Shown piece by piece: positions 1-7,999 of a stretch of DNA of 36,552 nt. The notes below the pieces were generated by a model. It was not told the DNA's origin, made no database searches, and worked only from the letters and a program-made list of their open reading frames with translations. The translations under genes were made by a program, and so were the position numbers. Each line of letters opens with the position of its first letter. Position 1 is the stretch's first letter. Origin of the DNA: Acidimicrobiia bacterium (GTDB taxonomy: Bacteria; Actinomycetota; Acidimicrobiia; Acidimicrobiales; CAIXPF01); contig WHTX01000011.1 in assembly GCA_009377505.1 (NCBI GenBank), forward strand, positions 1 to 36,552. Reading direction: 5' to 3'.

Positions 1-1
1 C

Positions 2-297
2 GAAGACCGCGATGTGGTTGCCGTCATGCCCGGCATGGTGGCGAGGGCCAGCTTCCTCGCCGATCTGGGACTGCGTCCCGCGGAGCATCCGTCGGGCCTC
101 GGTGAGCACGTCCCGCCGACGAAGCCGGCCGCTCGGAGGTTCCCGGCGTCTGGGTCGCCGGCAACGTCACCGACATCGCCGCCCAAGTCGGTGCCTCCGC
201 GGCCGCGGGCGCCTTCGCCGCCGCGCAGGTCAACGCCAACCTCGTCGACGAGGAGGCGCGGGCCGCGTTGGAGACGCAACGCTCGTCGTCCAAGTCC
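2..297 (+). pseudogene. Thioredoxin-reductase-like FAD/NAD(P) oxidoreductase, C-terminal fragment, frameshifted
   Basis: The plus strand encodes the tail of a pyridine-nucleotide-disulfide oxidoreductase of the thioredoxin-reductase-like type. The diagnostic stretch is VWVAGNVTDIAAQVGASAAA, the usual FAD-domain end (AGD/AGN with a following helix), then NANLVDEEARAAL. The upstream part, MPGMVARASFLADLGLRP, lies in frame 2 and the GNVTD part in frame 1, so about one base is missing near 110-115 in a GC-rich run. No stop closes frame 1 where such proteins normally end; it reads through into the next fragment. The 5' part lies outside the window. It is either a true pseudogene or an assembly indel in a real gene that has also lost its stop. 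Confidence 0.6.
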
Positions 298-369
298 GCC
301 CTGGCGACTGCGTGCCGTGTACTCGACCGCGATCGGGGTGGGCGACGGCGAGGTCCGTACGATGATCGG

Positions 370-618
370 ATGGCGCTCGCGCTCTTCGCCGAGATCCACG
401 TGCGGGACTTCCAGTCCGCGAAGGCGTGGTACGTGCAGCTCCTCGGTGAGTCCTCCTTCGTCGCCCACGGCACCGAGGAGGTGTGCGAGCTCGCCGAGAA
501 CCGTTCGATCGCCGTCGAGGAGCAGCCGGAGAACGCCAGTCACGGGGCTGTCACCGTCTTCGTGGACGACCTCGACGCTGTGGTGGACGTCCCGCCGGGA
601 GCGCTCGTGCAGCTCTGA
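370..618 (+). pseudogene. Truncated VOC/glyoxalase-superfamily protein
   Basis: From the ATG at 370 the product begins MALALFAEIHVRDFQSAKAWY, the typical first beta-alpha of a vicinal-oxygen-chelate domain. It continues with EVCELAEN, AVEEQP and AVTVFVDDLDAVV, the strand and the 'VDDLDA' helix start found midway in such domains. It then stops after 82 residues, whereas single-domain VOC proteins usually have about 115-130. The last residues (DVPPGALVQL) do not continue the fold. The reading frame is shared with the oxidoreductase fragment upstream, with no stop between. I read this as a broken gene; a short functional half-module is less likely. The substrate cannot be predicted. Confidence 0.55.
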
Positions 619-684
619 TCGCTCGATCGCGCCTCGACCGCCCTCAACTGCCCCAGCAGCCCGGGCCGCCTGGCCGGTCGGGGC

Positions 685-1530
685 TCAGGGCTTGGTGGCG
701 ACGAGGGCGAGGTAACCGGCGTCCCCGCGGGCGACGACGTCGCCGACGCTGCGGGTGATGTCGATGGCGCGGCGGAGGTCGAAGCTGCGCAGGAGCGGGA
801 GGTCGAGCAGTCGGAGGGCGCGGAGCCGGGTGGCGACGAGCTCGACCGTGGCGGCAAGTACGTCGTCGTGGCGCTCGACGTGGTCGACGCGCAGGCCCGC
901 GGCCTCGAGCAGAGCGCGGACCTCGGGGATGGGTCGGGCATCGGCGATGCAGGCGATGCGACCGGCGATGTTGGAGAGGTCCGGCTCCAGCCGGTCAGGG
1001 TGGAGCCAGACGTCCGTGAGGCCGAGCCGGCCACCGGGACGCAGCACCCGGGCGGCCTCCCGTGCTGCGGTCGGCTTGTCGGGGAAGGTGCAGAAGGCGC
1101 ACTCGCTCACGAGCACGTCGAAGGTGCCGTCGTCGAACGGGAGGCGTTCGGCGTCACCGACCTCGAAGCGGACGCGATCGGCGACGCCGGCGGCGGTGGC
1201 CCGGGTGGCGGCCCTGGCGACCTGGGCGGCGCCGAGGTCGATGCCGACCACGCAGGCACGGCGTTCGGCCGCGAGGAGCACGGCGGTGGTGCCCACCCCG
1301 GAGGCGACGTCGAGGACGTGGTGGTCGGCCTCGAGGGCGAGGAGCTCGGCGAGCCGGCGGGTGAGCTCGACGCCGCCGGGGTGGTAGCTCTCGCCGAGGA
1401 ACAGGCCGACGAGGTCGATGCCGTACACCACCGCGCAACAGGACTTCGCGGCCTCGGCGTCGCCGGCCGTGCCGGCCTGGTAGGCGGCGACGACATCACC
1501 GAGCACGGCGAGCGAGGGGATCGTGCTCAT
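685..1530 (-). CDS. Class I SAM-dependent methyltransferase with N-terminal CysCys pair
   Basis: A 281-aa protein with a Rossmann methyltransferase core: motif I VLDVASGVG at about residues 72-80, an acidic motif II (VVGIDLG), GDAERLPF, and VLRPGGRLGLTDVW (post-motif region). The N-terminus carries KSCCAVVYG, with C31 and C32 adjacent, recalling the CysCys found near the N-terminus of arsenite-methyltransferase-like enzymes. Metalloid binding is only inference. The ATG at 1530 overlaps the TGA of the radical SAM gene as ATGA, so it is the last, translationally coupled gene of the minus-strand operon. Its partner should act on the same substrate or product as the Tes-like enzyme upstream. Alternatives are a UbiE/COQ5-type or lipid-head-group methyltransferase. 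Confidence 0.85.
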   Translation of the reverse strand: MSTIPSLAVLGDVVAAYQAGTAGDAEAAKSCCAVVYGIDLVGLFLGESYHPGGVELTRRLAELLALEADHHVLDVASGVGTTAVLLAAERRACVVGIDLGAAQVARAATRATAAGVADRVRFEVGDAERLPFDDGTFDVLVSECAFCTFPDKPTAAREAARVLRPGGRLGLTDVWLHPDRLEPDLSNIAGRIACIADARPIPEVRALLEAAGLRVDHVERHDDVLAATVELVATRLRALRLLDLPLLRSFDLRRAIDITRSVGDVVARGDAGYLALVATKP

Positions 1531-3137
1531 CGCAGCTTCCGTCCGAGGTTGACCTGCACCGCGCCGACGGTCGACCCTGCGTGGGGGTCGACGGTGCGCG
1601 AGCCGTGCCGGGAGGGCACGAGCAGGTCGGCCAGCTCGGCAGCGTTGGGGACCACGGCCGGCACTGGCGCCCCGGAGAGCTGCTCGCGCACCTGCTCGCG
1701 ATAGCCGACCGAGTTGTAGGCGCAGAACGGGATGAGCCGCCCGTCGGGGGTGATCTCCTCGACGCAGCATTTCATGAGCTGCTTCACGTTGAGGGTGTAG
1801 GGGTCCTGGAAGTCCTGGATGACGATCATGAAGGCCTTCGACGCGAGGCCGGCGAGGGCGGCGGGGAAGTCGATGCCGCAGGCCGCGCAGGACTCGAGCG
1901 CGGCGGCGGTGACCGCGTTGAGGTCGCCGGTGAGGCCGAGGGAGCCGAGCGCGGTGGTGAGCCGCTCGACCATGTCCTCGGAGCCCGGGATGGCCGACGC
2001 GCTCCACAACCCCTCGAGCGCGGTGCGCACCGAGGGGTCGGGCAGCGCCCGGTTGGACACGTAGTCGAGGTAGGTGTCCATGGGGAGCAGTCGCGGGATG
2101 GGCACGACGTCCTCCTCGTCGGCGAGGAGGTAGGTGACCGACCGGCACGTCGGGAAGCAGCACGGCACCGGGAAGAAGTCCGAGGGCCGGAACCAATCGC
2201 CGCACTGCTCGACGAGCGCCCGGATGACGTCGGGGTTGGTGAGCCGCTGGAGCGGGTCGAAGGTGGGCGTGCGCCCGGCGTGGGTGACGGGTTGGAACAC
2301 CACGCCGCGCACGGCGGGATGGGCGATGCCGTGACGGACGATGTCGCCGACCTTCTCGAGGTTGACGTCGGCGTCGACAGCGGCGACCAGCAGCACCCCG
2401 AGACCGGCCGCGGCGCAGCGGTCGAGCGCCTTCGCCTTGGCCTGGCGCAGGTCCCTGCCCCGGAAGGCCAGGTGCGTCGAGGCGTCGAGCCCGTCGAACT
2501 GCAGGTAGATCCGCACGTCCAGCTGCGCCAGTGCGAGGGCGAAGCTCGGGTCGTGGGCCAAGCGGATGCCGTTGGTGTTCAGCACCACGGAGCGAACCCC
2601 CTTGGCGCGGGCGATGGCGCAGAACTCCAGGATCTGGGGGTGGATCGACGGCTCCCCTCCCGAGAACATCACCACCTCGGGATCGCCTTCCGCCGCCACG
2701 AGTGCGTCGAGACCCGCCTCGACCTGCTCGAGGGTGAGGGAGAAGCCGTCGGGGTGGTGACCGGAGTCGGCGAAGCACGCCGGGCAGGCCAGGTTGCAGG
2801 CGGTGTTGACCTCGATGAGCCCGACGCAGGCGTGCTGCTTGTGGTCCGGGCACAGCCCACAGTCGAGCGGGCAGCCGTCGTGCACCTCGGTCTGGGTCTG
2901 CAGCGGCAGCGTGCCCGGCTTGTTGAACCGCATCGACGCTGCGTAGGCCTCGGCGTCGCTGTAGACGAGCGCCTCGAAGCGGCCGTGCTCCCGGCAGCGC
3001 TTGCGGAGGAACACCTTGTTGTCGCGGACGTTCACCTCGGCGTCGACCACCGCCTTGCACACCGGGCAGATGCTCTTCGTGTACTCGAGGAACACCTCGT
3101 CACGGTCGATGCGTTCACGCGCAGGGATGACGGCCAC
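1527..3137 (-). CDS. Tes/MJ0619-like radical SAM enzyme
   Basis: A 536-aa iron-sulfur enzyme. In order: an N-terminal CPVC (C24, C27) with CREHG (C48), a GCPLDCGLCPDH block (C89, C93, C96), then the radical SAM triad CNLACPAC (C114, C118, C121) and FSGGEP, where SAM is bound. Later come PCCFPTC, ESCAACG and MKCCVEEITPDGRLIPFC, which supply further cluster ligands. This Cys layout is that of the family that includes archaeal tetraether lipid synthase (Tes) and MJ0619, which couple or methylate unactivated carbons. It is unlike ArsS or the SPASM peptide enzymes. The ATG at 3137 follows an AGGAG-like stretch. The stop overlaps the downstream methyltransferase start (ATGA). In Bacteria the substrate of this branch is not obvious; lipid chains are one possibility (inference). 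Confidence 0.88.
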   Translation of the reverse strand: MAVIPARERIDRDEVFLEYTKSICPVCKAVVDAEVNVRDNKVFLRKRCREHGRFEALVYSDAEAYAASMRFNKPGTLPLQTQTEVHDGCPLDCGLCPDHKQHACVGLIEVNTACNLACPACFADSGHHPDGFSLTLEQVEAGLDALVAAEGDPEVVMFSGGEPSIHPQILEFCAIARAKGVRSVVLNTNGIRLAHDPSFALALAQLDVRIYLQFDGLDASTHLAFRGRDLRQAKAKALDRCAAAGLGVLLVAAVDADVNLEKVGDIVRHGIAHPAVRGVVFQPVTHAGRTPTFDPLQRLTNPDVIRALVEQCGDWFRPSDFFPVPCCFPTCRSVTYLLADEEDVVPIPRLLPMDTYLDYVSNRALPDPSVRTALEGLWSASAIPGSEDMVERLTTALGSLGLTGDLNAVTAAALESCAACGIDFPAALAGLASKAFMIVIQDFQDPYTLNVKQLMKCCVEEITPDGRLIPFCAYNSVGYREQVREQLSGAPVPAVVPNAAELADLLVPSRHGSRTVDPHAGSTVGAVQVNLGRKLR

Positions 3138-3232
3138 GTTGTAGCTCCTCTCTCGGCGGGCGGTGACAGACGGGTCGGGAACCCGGCCGCCGTGCCTCCC
3201 ATTCCAGCCGGTCCCCGGGCGTCCCGCCTCTC

Positions 3233-3406
3233 CTACGTGCCGGTGCTCTGGTCCGGCTCGTCGGAGTCGACGACAGCCCCGTCGGCGAGCTGCTGACCGA
3301 AGGCCCGGAGCCGCGCCAGCGCGTCGTCGACCCGGCCCCCGCTGCGGCGGGCCGAGCTCGCCTCGATCTCGGCGTCGGCGCGGCCGCAGGCTGCCGCGTC
3401 GCTCAC
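3233..3406 (-). CDS. Small hydrophilic protein of the radical SAM operon
   Basis: A 57-aa reading frame whose GTG at 3406 overlaps the TGA of the oxidoreductase (GTGA), the same coupling used by its neighbours. The product is charged and partly helical (DDALARLRAFGQQLADG) with an acidic tail, one Cys (CGRAD) and no membrane segment. I do not recognise a family. It is followed by a gap of about 95 bp before the radical SAM start. The overlap and G/C-rich third positions argue for a real gene, but its shortness keeps this uncertain. It might be an accessory or chaperone of the enzymes on either side. Confidence 0.5.
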   Translation of the reverse strand: MSDAAACGRADAEIEASSARRSGGRVDDALARLRAFGQQLADGAVVDSDEPDQSTGT

Positions 3407-4788
3407 GCCGGCTCGCCCCCAGGGCGGGCCCGTCGGGCGGTCCGTCCGTCGTAGGTCATGAAGAACTGGGCTGCCGCCTGCTGGACGGCCGTCGACCACG
3501 TCGGGTAGGCGTGGGTGGTCTGGGCGAGCCGGCCGGTGAAGAGCCGGGCCCGCATGGCCAGCGCCACTTCATGGATGAGCTCGCCCGCCCTGGGCGCCAC
3601 GATCGTGGCGCCCAACAGCCGGCCGCCGCCCACGTTGCCCAGGCCCGGCCGGGGCCCGGCGATGAGCTTGACGAAGCCGCGGGTGGCGCCCGTGACCACG
3701 GCCCGGTCGACGGCACTGAGGGGCACATAGGCGACGCGACCGCCATGGCCCGCCGCCTCGGCTTCGGTCATACCGACCCGGGCCACCTCGGGATGGGTGA
3801 AGGTCACCCAGGGGATCGGCGTCGGGTCGAAGCGCTGCTTGGCGACCCGGGCCCACGGGGAGAGGGCGTTGCGAACGGCGATGCGGGCCATGTGGGCGGC
3901 GGCGTGGGTGAACGGCATGCGGCCCGTCACGTCGCCCACGGCCCAGATCCCCGGCACGGTGGTCGCCAGCGAGGCGTCGGTCCGCACGTAGCCCTGCTCG
4001 TCCACGACGACGCCGACCTCCGCGAGGCCGAGCCCGGCGGTCGCCGGGGCCCGCCCGGCGGCCACCAGGACCCTGTCGGCGGCCACGTTGCCCCCACCGG
4101 CGAGGCGGAGGCACCAGCGCCCGTCGGACTCGTCGACGGCCTCCAGCGCGGTGCGGCAGCGGACGTCGACGCCACACTCGCCGAGCGCCTCGGCAAGGGC
4201 GGCCGATGCCTCCGGCTCCTCCCCGGGCAGCAACCGGCCGGCCGCCTCGATCATCGTCACGGCGACACCGAGCATGGCGAACGCCTGGGCCAGCTCGACG
4301 CCCACCGCCCCGCCGCCCAGCACCGCCAGGCGGTCGGGCCGCTCCCGCTGGCCGAAGACCGACTCGGTGGTCAGGGGCCGGGCCTCGGCCAGGCCCGCCA
4401 CCGGGGACACGACCGGCCCTGCCCCCGTGGCCAGGACGATCCGCGACGACCGCAGCCGGGCGTCGCCCACCTCGACGACGCCGGCGCGAGCGAGCCGGGC
4501 ACGCCCGGCGATGACCTGGATGCCCTCGGCCTGCAGCACCGGCGCATTCTCGGTCCGGGCGACCCGCTCGACCGCACCGCGCACCGCAGCCATGGCTTCG
4601 TCGAACGAGAGGCCACGCTCGGCGGCGGCGAGCAGGGCCTTGGACGGCACGCAGCCGGTGTGGGTGCAGTCCCCGCCGAGCGGCCCGTCGCTCACCAGCG
4701 CCGTGCGGGCGCCTCGCCGCGCGGCCTCCCGAGCCGCGGTGAGCCCCGCCGCACCGCCGCCGACCACGACGACGTCGAACGCGCTCAC
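3403..4788 (-). CDS. Mercuric-reductase-like pyridine nucleotide-disulfide oxidoreductase
   Basis: A 461-aa flavoprotein. VVVGGGAAGLTAA (about residues 7-19) binds FAD. The redox-active disulfide is in GGDCTHTGCVPSK (C41, C46), the lipoamide dehydrogenase/mercuric reductase pattern. LAVLGGGAVGVELAQ binds NAD(P)H, and GIWAVGDV is the second FAD motif. The C-terminal dimer domain (TFTHPEVARVGMTE, then AYPTWSTAVQQAAAQ) lacks the HxxxxE of dihydrolipoamide dehydrogenase and the terminal CysCys of MerA. There is no N-terminal HMA domain. So it is an uncharacterised member that should reduce a small disulfide, thiol adduct or metal(loid). GTG at 4788 is chosen because it forms a GTGA overlap with the glutaredoxin-like gene and starts right at the FAD motif. 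Its stop overlaps the next small gene. Confidence 0.85.
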   Translation of the reverse strand: MSAFDVVVVGGGAAGLTAAREAARRGARTALVSDGPLGGDCTHTGCVPSKALLAAAERGLSFDEAMAAVRGAVERVARTENAPVLQAEGIQVIAGRARLARAGVVEVGDARLRSSRIVLATGAGPVVSPVAGLAEARPLTTESVFGQRERPDRLAVLGGGAVGVELAQAFAMLGVAVTMIEAAGRLLPGEEPEASAALAEALGECGVDVRCRTALEAVDESDGRWCLRLAGGGNVAADRVLVAAGRAPATAGLGLAEVGVVVDEQGYVRTDASLATTVPGIWAVGDVTGRMPFTHAAAHMARIAVRNALSPWARVAKQRFDPTPIPWVTFTHPEVARVGMTEAEAAGHGGRVAYVPLSAVDRAVVTGATRGFVKLIAGPRPGLGNVGGGRLLGATIVAPRAGELIHEVALAMRARLFTGRLAQTTHAYPTWSTAVQQAAAQFFMTYDGRTARRARPGGEPA

Positions 4789-5093
4789 CCGGGACCGGTC
4801 CCGGCCGGCGGGCACCCTCGGGGCCGGGCCCGCAAGCGACGCCGCGCCGCGTCCACGGCGGCGACGGCGCCGGCATCTGCCCAGAGGCCCCGCCAACGCA
4901 CCGTCGCGCCGGCCTCGGCGAGGGCCATCCGCATCGACCAGCACGCGCCGCAGCCGCGGTGCCAGTACACCTCGAGCGGAACCTCGGTCGAGCTCACGAG
5001 ACAGCAACCCTGCACGACCTGCCTGCCATTCCGCAACGGATGCCAGACGATCACCCCCGTCGGCCCGGCCGGCGCCGCCGCCTCGACGGCCAT
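4785..5093 (-). CDS. Glutaredoxin/thioredoxin-fold-like small protein (CGAC)
   Basis: The recognisable part is EVYWHRGCGACWSMRMALAEAG, whose YW-x-x-x-CxxC-x-x-x-x-x-AL pattern matches mycoredoxin/glutaredoxin-like proteins, followed by VRWRGLWAD. The active-site pair is the two Cys of CGAC. The chain ends about 30 residues later, shorter than a full glutaredoxin, so the cis-Pro part of the fold is missing or divergent. The ATG at 5093 gives 102 aa; a GTG at 4997 would give 70 aa and start just before the fold. The stop overlaps the oxidoreductase start (GTGA), suggesting the two work as a reductase/redoxin pair. Confidence 0.6.
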   Translation of the reverse strand: MAVEAAAPAGPTGVIVWHPLRNGRQVVQGCCLVSSTEVPLEVYWHRGCGACWSMRMALAEAGATVRWRGLWADAGAVAAVDAARRRLRARPRGCPPAGTGPG

Positions 5094-5211
5094 CTCGGCG
5101 CTGATCTTGCGTGGGGCTGGCGTGTCGGGCCTGAGGCGCGAGCGTGCTGGCCCGCTGGCGGAACCAGCCCACGGGTGACGACTGGCTGACGGAGCAGTGA
5201 TGGCCGCGGCG

Positions 5212-6015
5212 TCACAGCCGGCCGAGCACGACCCGCCGGAGGGGGATCCCCACGACACCGCCGGTGCGGCGTCGCAGGAGCTCGAGGGCCGCCGCCCGCT
5301 CGCGAGGGCTGACGTCGGGCAGGTAGAGCGAGTCGATCAGCGTCTCAGCATCGCCGCCGACCTCGAGTGGCAGCTCGAACGCCCGGCGACGGTCCTCGAC
5401 GACGTGGAGCCCGTGGCGCGCCGCCAGTACCCGGAGGCGCCCACGGCCGAGCGCCCGGTCGTTCGGGTAGCGGACCCGCCTGCGCAGCCGCGCCTGCAGC
5501 CGCACGTAGAGCACCACGTCGCGGAGGGGCAAGGGTCGCCCAGCCGGCAGGAGCACCACCACCGCTCCCCCCGCGCGGACGACTCGGGCCAGCTCGACCA
5601 CCATCGCCTCCAGCGGCTGCAGCACCTGAAGGCCCATCGACGACACCACGGCGGCACAGGACCCGTCGCGGACCGGCAGCCAGTTGCCGAGGGCCTGCAC
5701 CAGCGGCCCCCGGCCGCCCGCCCGGGCGGCCGCCAGCTCCTCGCCCGAGCGGTCCACGCCGATCCAGGAGCTGACATGGGAGGCCATGGGGCCGCTCCCG
5801 CACGCGACGTCCAGCACGGGCCCGACCGCAGCCCCGCCAGCCGCGCCCGGGAGAGCCTCGGCGCACCAGGCGTAGGGGTCCAGGCCACCGCCTCGGGCCC
5901 GCGCCAACACCCGCTCGGTGATGCCCGCAAGCCCACGATGGAACGACACCACGTACCGGTCCCACCGGAGGTCGGCCTCGTTCCCGCCTCCCCGCGCGCC
6001 ACGATCGCCCGTCAC
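5212..6015 (-). CDS. Class I SAM-dependent methyltransferase
   Basis: A 267-aa methyltransferase. VLDVACGSG is motif I, followed by SSWIGVDRS (motif II acidic residue), LPVRDGSCAAVVSSMG (motif IV region) and VVRAGGAVVVLLP. The C-terminal third is Arg-rich and predicted helical (VRLQARLRRRVRYPN), possibly a lid for a lipid or anionic substrate (inference). GTG at 6015 is used; a GTG at 6090 would add 25 residues and sit 17 bp after the DUF3179 stop. It lies between the DUF3179 lipoprotein and the redox genes on the same strand and is probably in the same transcript. It is not closely similar to the other methyltransferase at 685-1530. Confidence 0.75.
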   Translation of the reverse strand: MTGDRGARGGGNEADLRWDRYVVSFHRGLAGITERVLARARGGGLDPYAWCAEALPGAAGGAAVGPVLDVACGSGPMASHVSSWIGVDRSGEELAAARAGGRGPLVQALGNWLPVRDGSCAAVVSSMGLQVLQPLEAMVVELARVVRAGGAVVVLLPAGRPLPLRDVVLYVRLQARLRRRVRYPNDRALGRGRLRVLAARHGLHVVEDRRRAFELPLEVGGDAETLIDSLYLPDVSPRERAAALELLRRRTGGVVGIPLRRVVLGRL

Positions 6016-6106
6016 GGCAGCGAACCTGGCGGCGACCGGCGCGGACGTCAACCTCGCCCCTCTGTTGCCGATGCCCGCGAGGATGGCCACACGGGGCACG
6101 CGGCCG

Positions 6107-7341
6107 TCACCCGAGCACGGTGGTAGCAGGCTGGAACGCGGCCCAGGCGAACCAGAAGGTGTCGACGTGGGCCACGGCCTCCAAGCGCCGGCCGGCCAGG
6201 AGCCCCTCGGTGGCCGTGCCGAACACGTCCCAACGCGAGCCGGTCTCCCGGTCCCGGAACCCGCCGCCCGCCAGTGCCTCGAAGGACAGCACGTGCCCGT
6301 CGACGCGGGCGTCGAGGACCGCGGTGGTGCCCACGTCGCGACCGTCCGCCACCGTGCCGGCGTCGAGTGCGGAAGCCGTGCCCGGTTGCCACCACACGAC
6401 GAGCGGCCGGCCGCCTCGACGAACACGACGCGGTCGGCGGCGAGCCGATCGGCGGTCACGGCGAACGCCGCCCCCTCGAGCTGGACGCCGATGACGCGGG
6501 TCTTGGCCGCGTAGCGCCCGTCGACCTCGCCGTCGTAGAGGAACGGCGGGCTCCCCACGTCGTCGTAGCCGGGGTAGGGGTTGCGGCCGTAGTCCTTGGC
6601 GAACCCCGTCTCCCGGGAGAGGATGAGGCCGTCGGGGTGGGCGGCGGCGAACTCGGCCCACGACGCCAGCGCAACCGGGAAGGGGTCGAGGCGCACGCCG
6701 GCGAGCACCCCGAGGATGCCCTCCCCCGTGAAATGGCCCCACAGCGAGCTGGTCTGGCGGTCGTACATGACCAGGGAGCTGTTCCACAGCGCCCCGGACA
6801 CGCCGAAGTCGAGCACCCGGCCGTCGTGCCGACGGTCGTAGGCGAACGCCGAGTTGCACAGCGGGCAGTAGGTCACGGCGACCGGGATGCCGGCCACGGT
6901 GTCGTTCACGATCTCGTGCCAGGTCAGGATCTGCAGCGGGTAGGCACGGGCGTCGCCGTCGATCTCCAGCACGAACACGGGCTCGCGATCACTGAGAAAG
7001 TCCACGTCGTCGACGTTGTGGAAGCGGGGCTCGTCGATGGCCGGGATGCCGTCGGGGGGCGGGCCACCCGGGCGCAGGTCGCCCGACGCGACGGCCGGGG
7101 GGCCGAAGCTCGGGTCCTCGAAGCGGATCGTGGTGGGGATGTCGGGGATCTCGGAGATCTCCAGCGCCGGCACCACCGCCTCCCGCGGCGACGGCGGCAC
7201 CTGCTCGACCGCGAAGGCCTTGACGGCCGGGGCGTCGCTGCGGGTCCCCTCCTCTCCCGGCGGCGCGGAGCCGGTGCCGCTCAAGCAGGCCGCCGCCGCG
7301 ACCGCCACCACGACGCCCAGCCCGACCAGACGGCGCGGCAT
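6107..7341 (-). pseudogene. DUF3179-family lipoprotein with one frameshift
   Basis: The ATG at 7341 starts a lipoprotein signal (MPRRLVGLGVVVAVAAAAC, lipobox AAAC). It is followed by a DUF3179 domain: YPLQILTWHEIVNDTVAG, TYCPLCNSAFAYDRR, FGVSGALWNSSLVMYDRQ, LWGHFTGEG, LSRETGFAKDYG, NPYPGYDD. At about 6412, in a GGCCGGCCGC run, the frame changes by one base. The remainder (PLVVWWQPGTASALDAG to HVDTFWFAWAAFQP) completes the family's C-terminus and ends at 6107. Apart from that indel the gene is well preserved, so it may be intact in the organism. The molecular function of DUF3179 is unknown. It is the first gene of the operon. Confidence 0.7.
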
Positions 7342-7696
7342 GCGGCCGCGCTGCGAGCGGCGGTGCTCGACGACAGCAGGCACGCGGCCATCGCCGTGGG
7401 CTGGCACCGGGCAGGCGCTGGCGGCGAGGATGCCGGCTGCATCGGCCATCGTCGAGCTCCTCGACATCGGGATGTGAACTCAGTCACGGAACCCGTCCGC
7501 GCCCCGGCGTCATTCCCCCGTGTTCGCGGGCCACGAGGCTCCTCTGGAGCGCCGCTCGGAGACGGCTCGCAGGCCCCGGCCGACGTCGGCGACGTGGTCG
7601 CGCCGGTGCCGTCCTGGGCGATGAGCTCCGCTGGTCGGCGGGCGCGCGTTTCTCTCCGGCGGCGGGGCCGGGTGGGAGCTGACGCAGAGAACCGCC
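7342..7696. other. Intergenic region upstream of the DUF3179 operon
   Basis: No convincing gene. It separates the minus-strand operon from decayed plus-strand material and must hold the operon promoter, but I could not pick a clear -35/-10 pair. No hairpin of note was seen. Confidence 0.4.
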
Positions 7697-7807
7697 ATGA
7701 AGCACGACGTGGTGGGCCACCTGCGGCAGCTCATCGACTGCGCCCGGGAGGCGGGCATCCCGATCCTCTACGCGCCGATGGCCTACACGGCGGAGGACTA
7801 CGCCTGA
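7697..7807 (+). pseudogene. Isochorismatase-like cysteine hydrolase fragment
   Basis: Thirty-six codons from ATG 7697 read MKHDVVGHLRQLIDCAREAG followed by IPILYAPMAYTAEDYA, then TGA. This matches the segment of isochorismatase-family hydrolases just after the catalytic Asp strand, where a helix of the 'LIAAAREAGIPI' type leads into a strand. The N-terminal DxQ strand and everything after the second strand, including the catalytic Cys, are absent. It is a relic. Confidence 0.5.
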
Positions 7808-7999
7808 CGTAGAACGCTGTTGGTGGCCATCGCGACTTGCCCAATGACGGCCAATGCCTGGCAGAGGCTGGCTACCACCGTGAGTGGTCAATGACCGTCG
7901 AGGCGGTAGCCCTGAGCCGGCGGTCTGGGACGCCCGTGGCGTCGCGCCGCTCGCCAGGAGGGCCACCTCGGCGCTCAGCCTCGGGTCGACGTAGGCACA

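Noticed and set aside
685-3060. A 791-codon minus-strand frame spanning the methyltransferase and part of the radical SAM gene
   Set aside because: Only its last 281 codons are real (the methyltransferase); upstream it is the shifted shadow of the radical SAM gene, Arg-rich and without domains.
1581-3296. A 571-codon plus-strand frame antisense to the radical SAM gene
   Set aside because: Typical high-GC antisense shadow with Gly/Glu/Val/Arg composition; the minus-strand frame carries all the Cys motifs.
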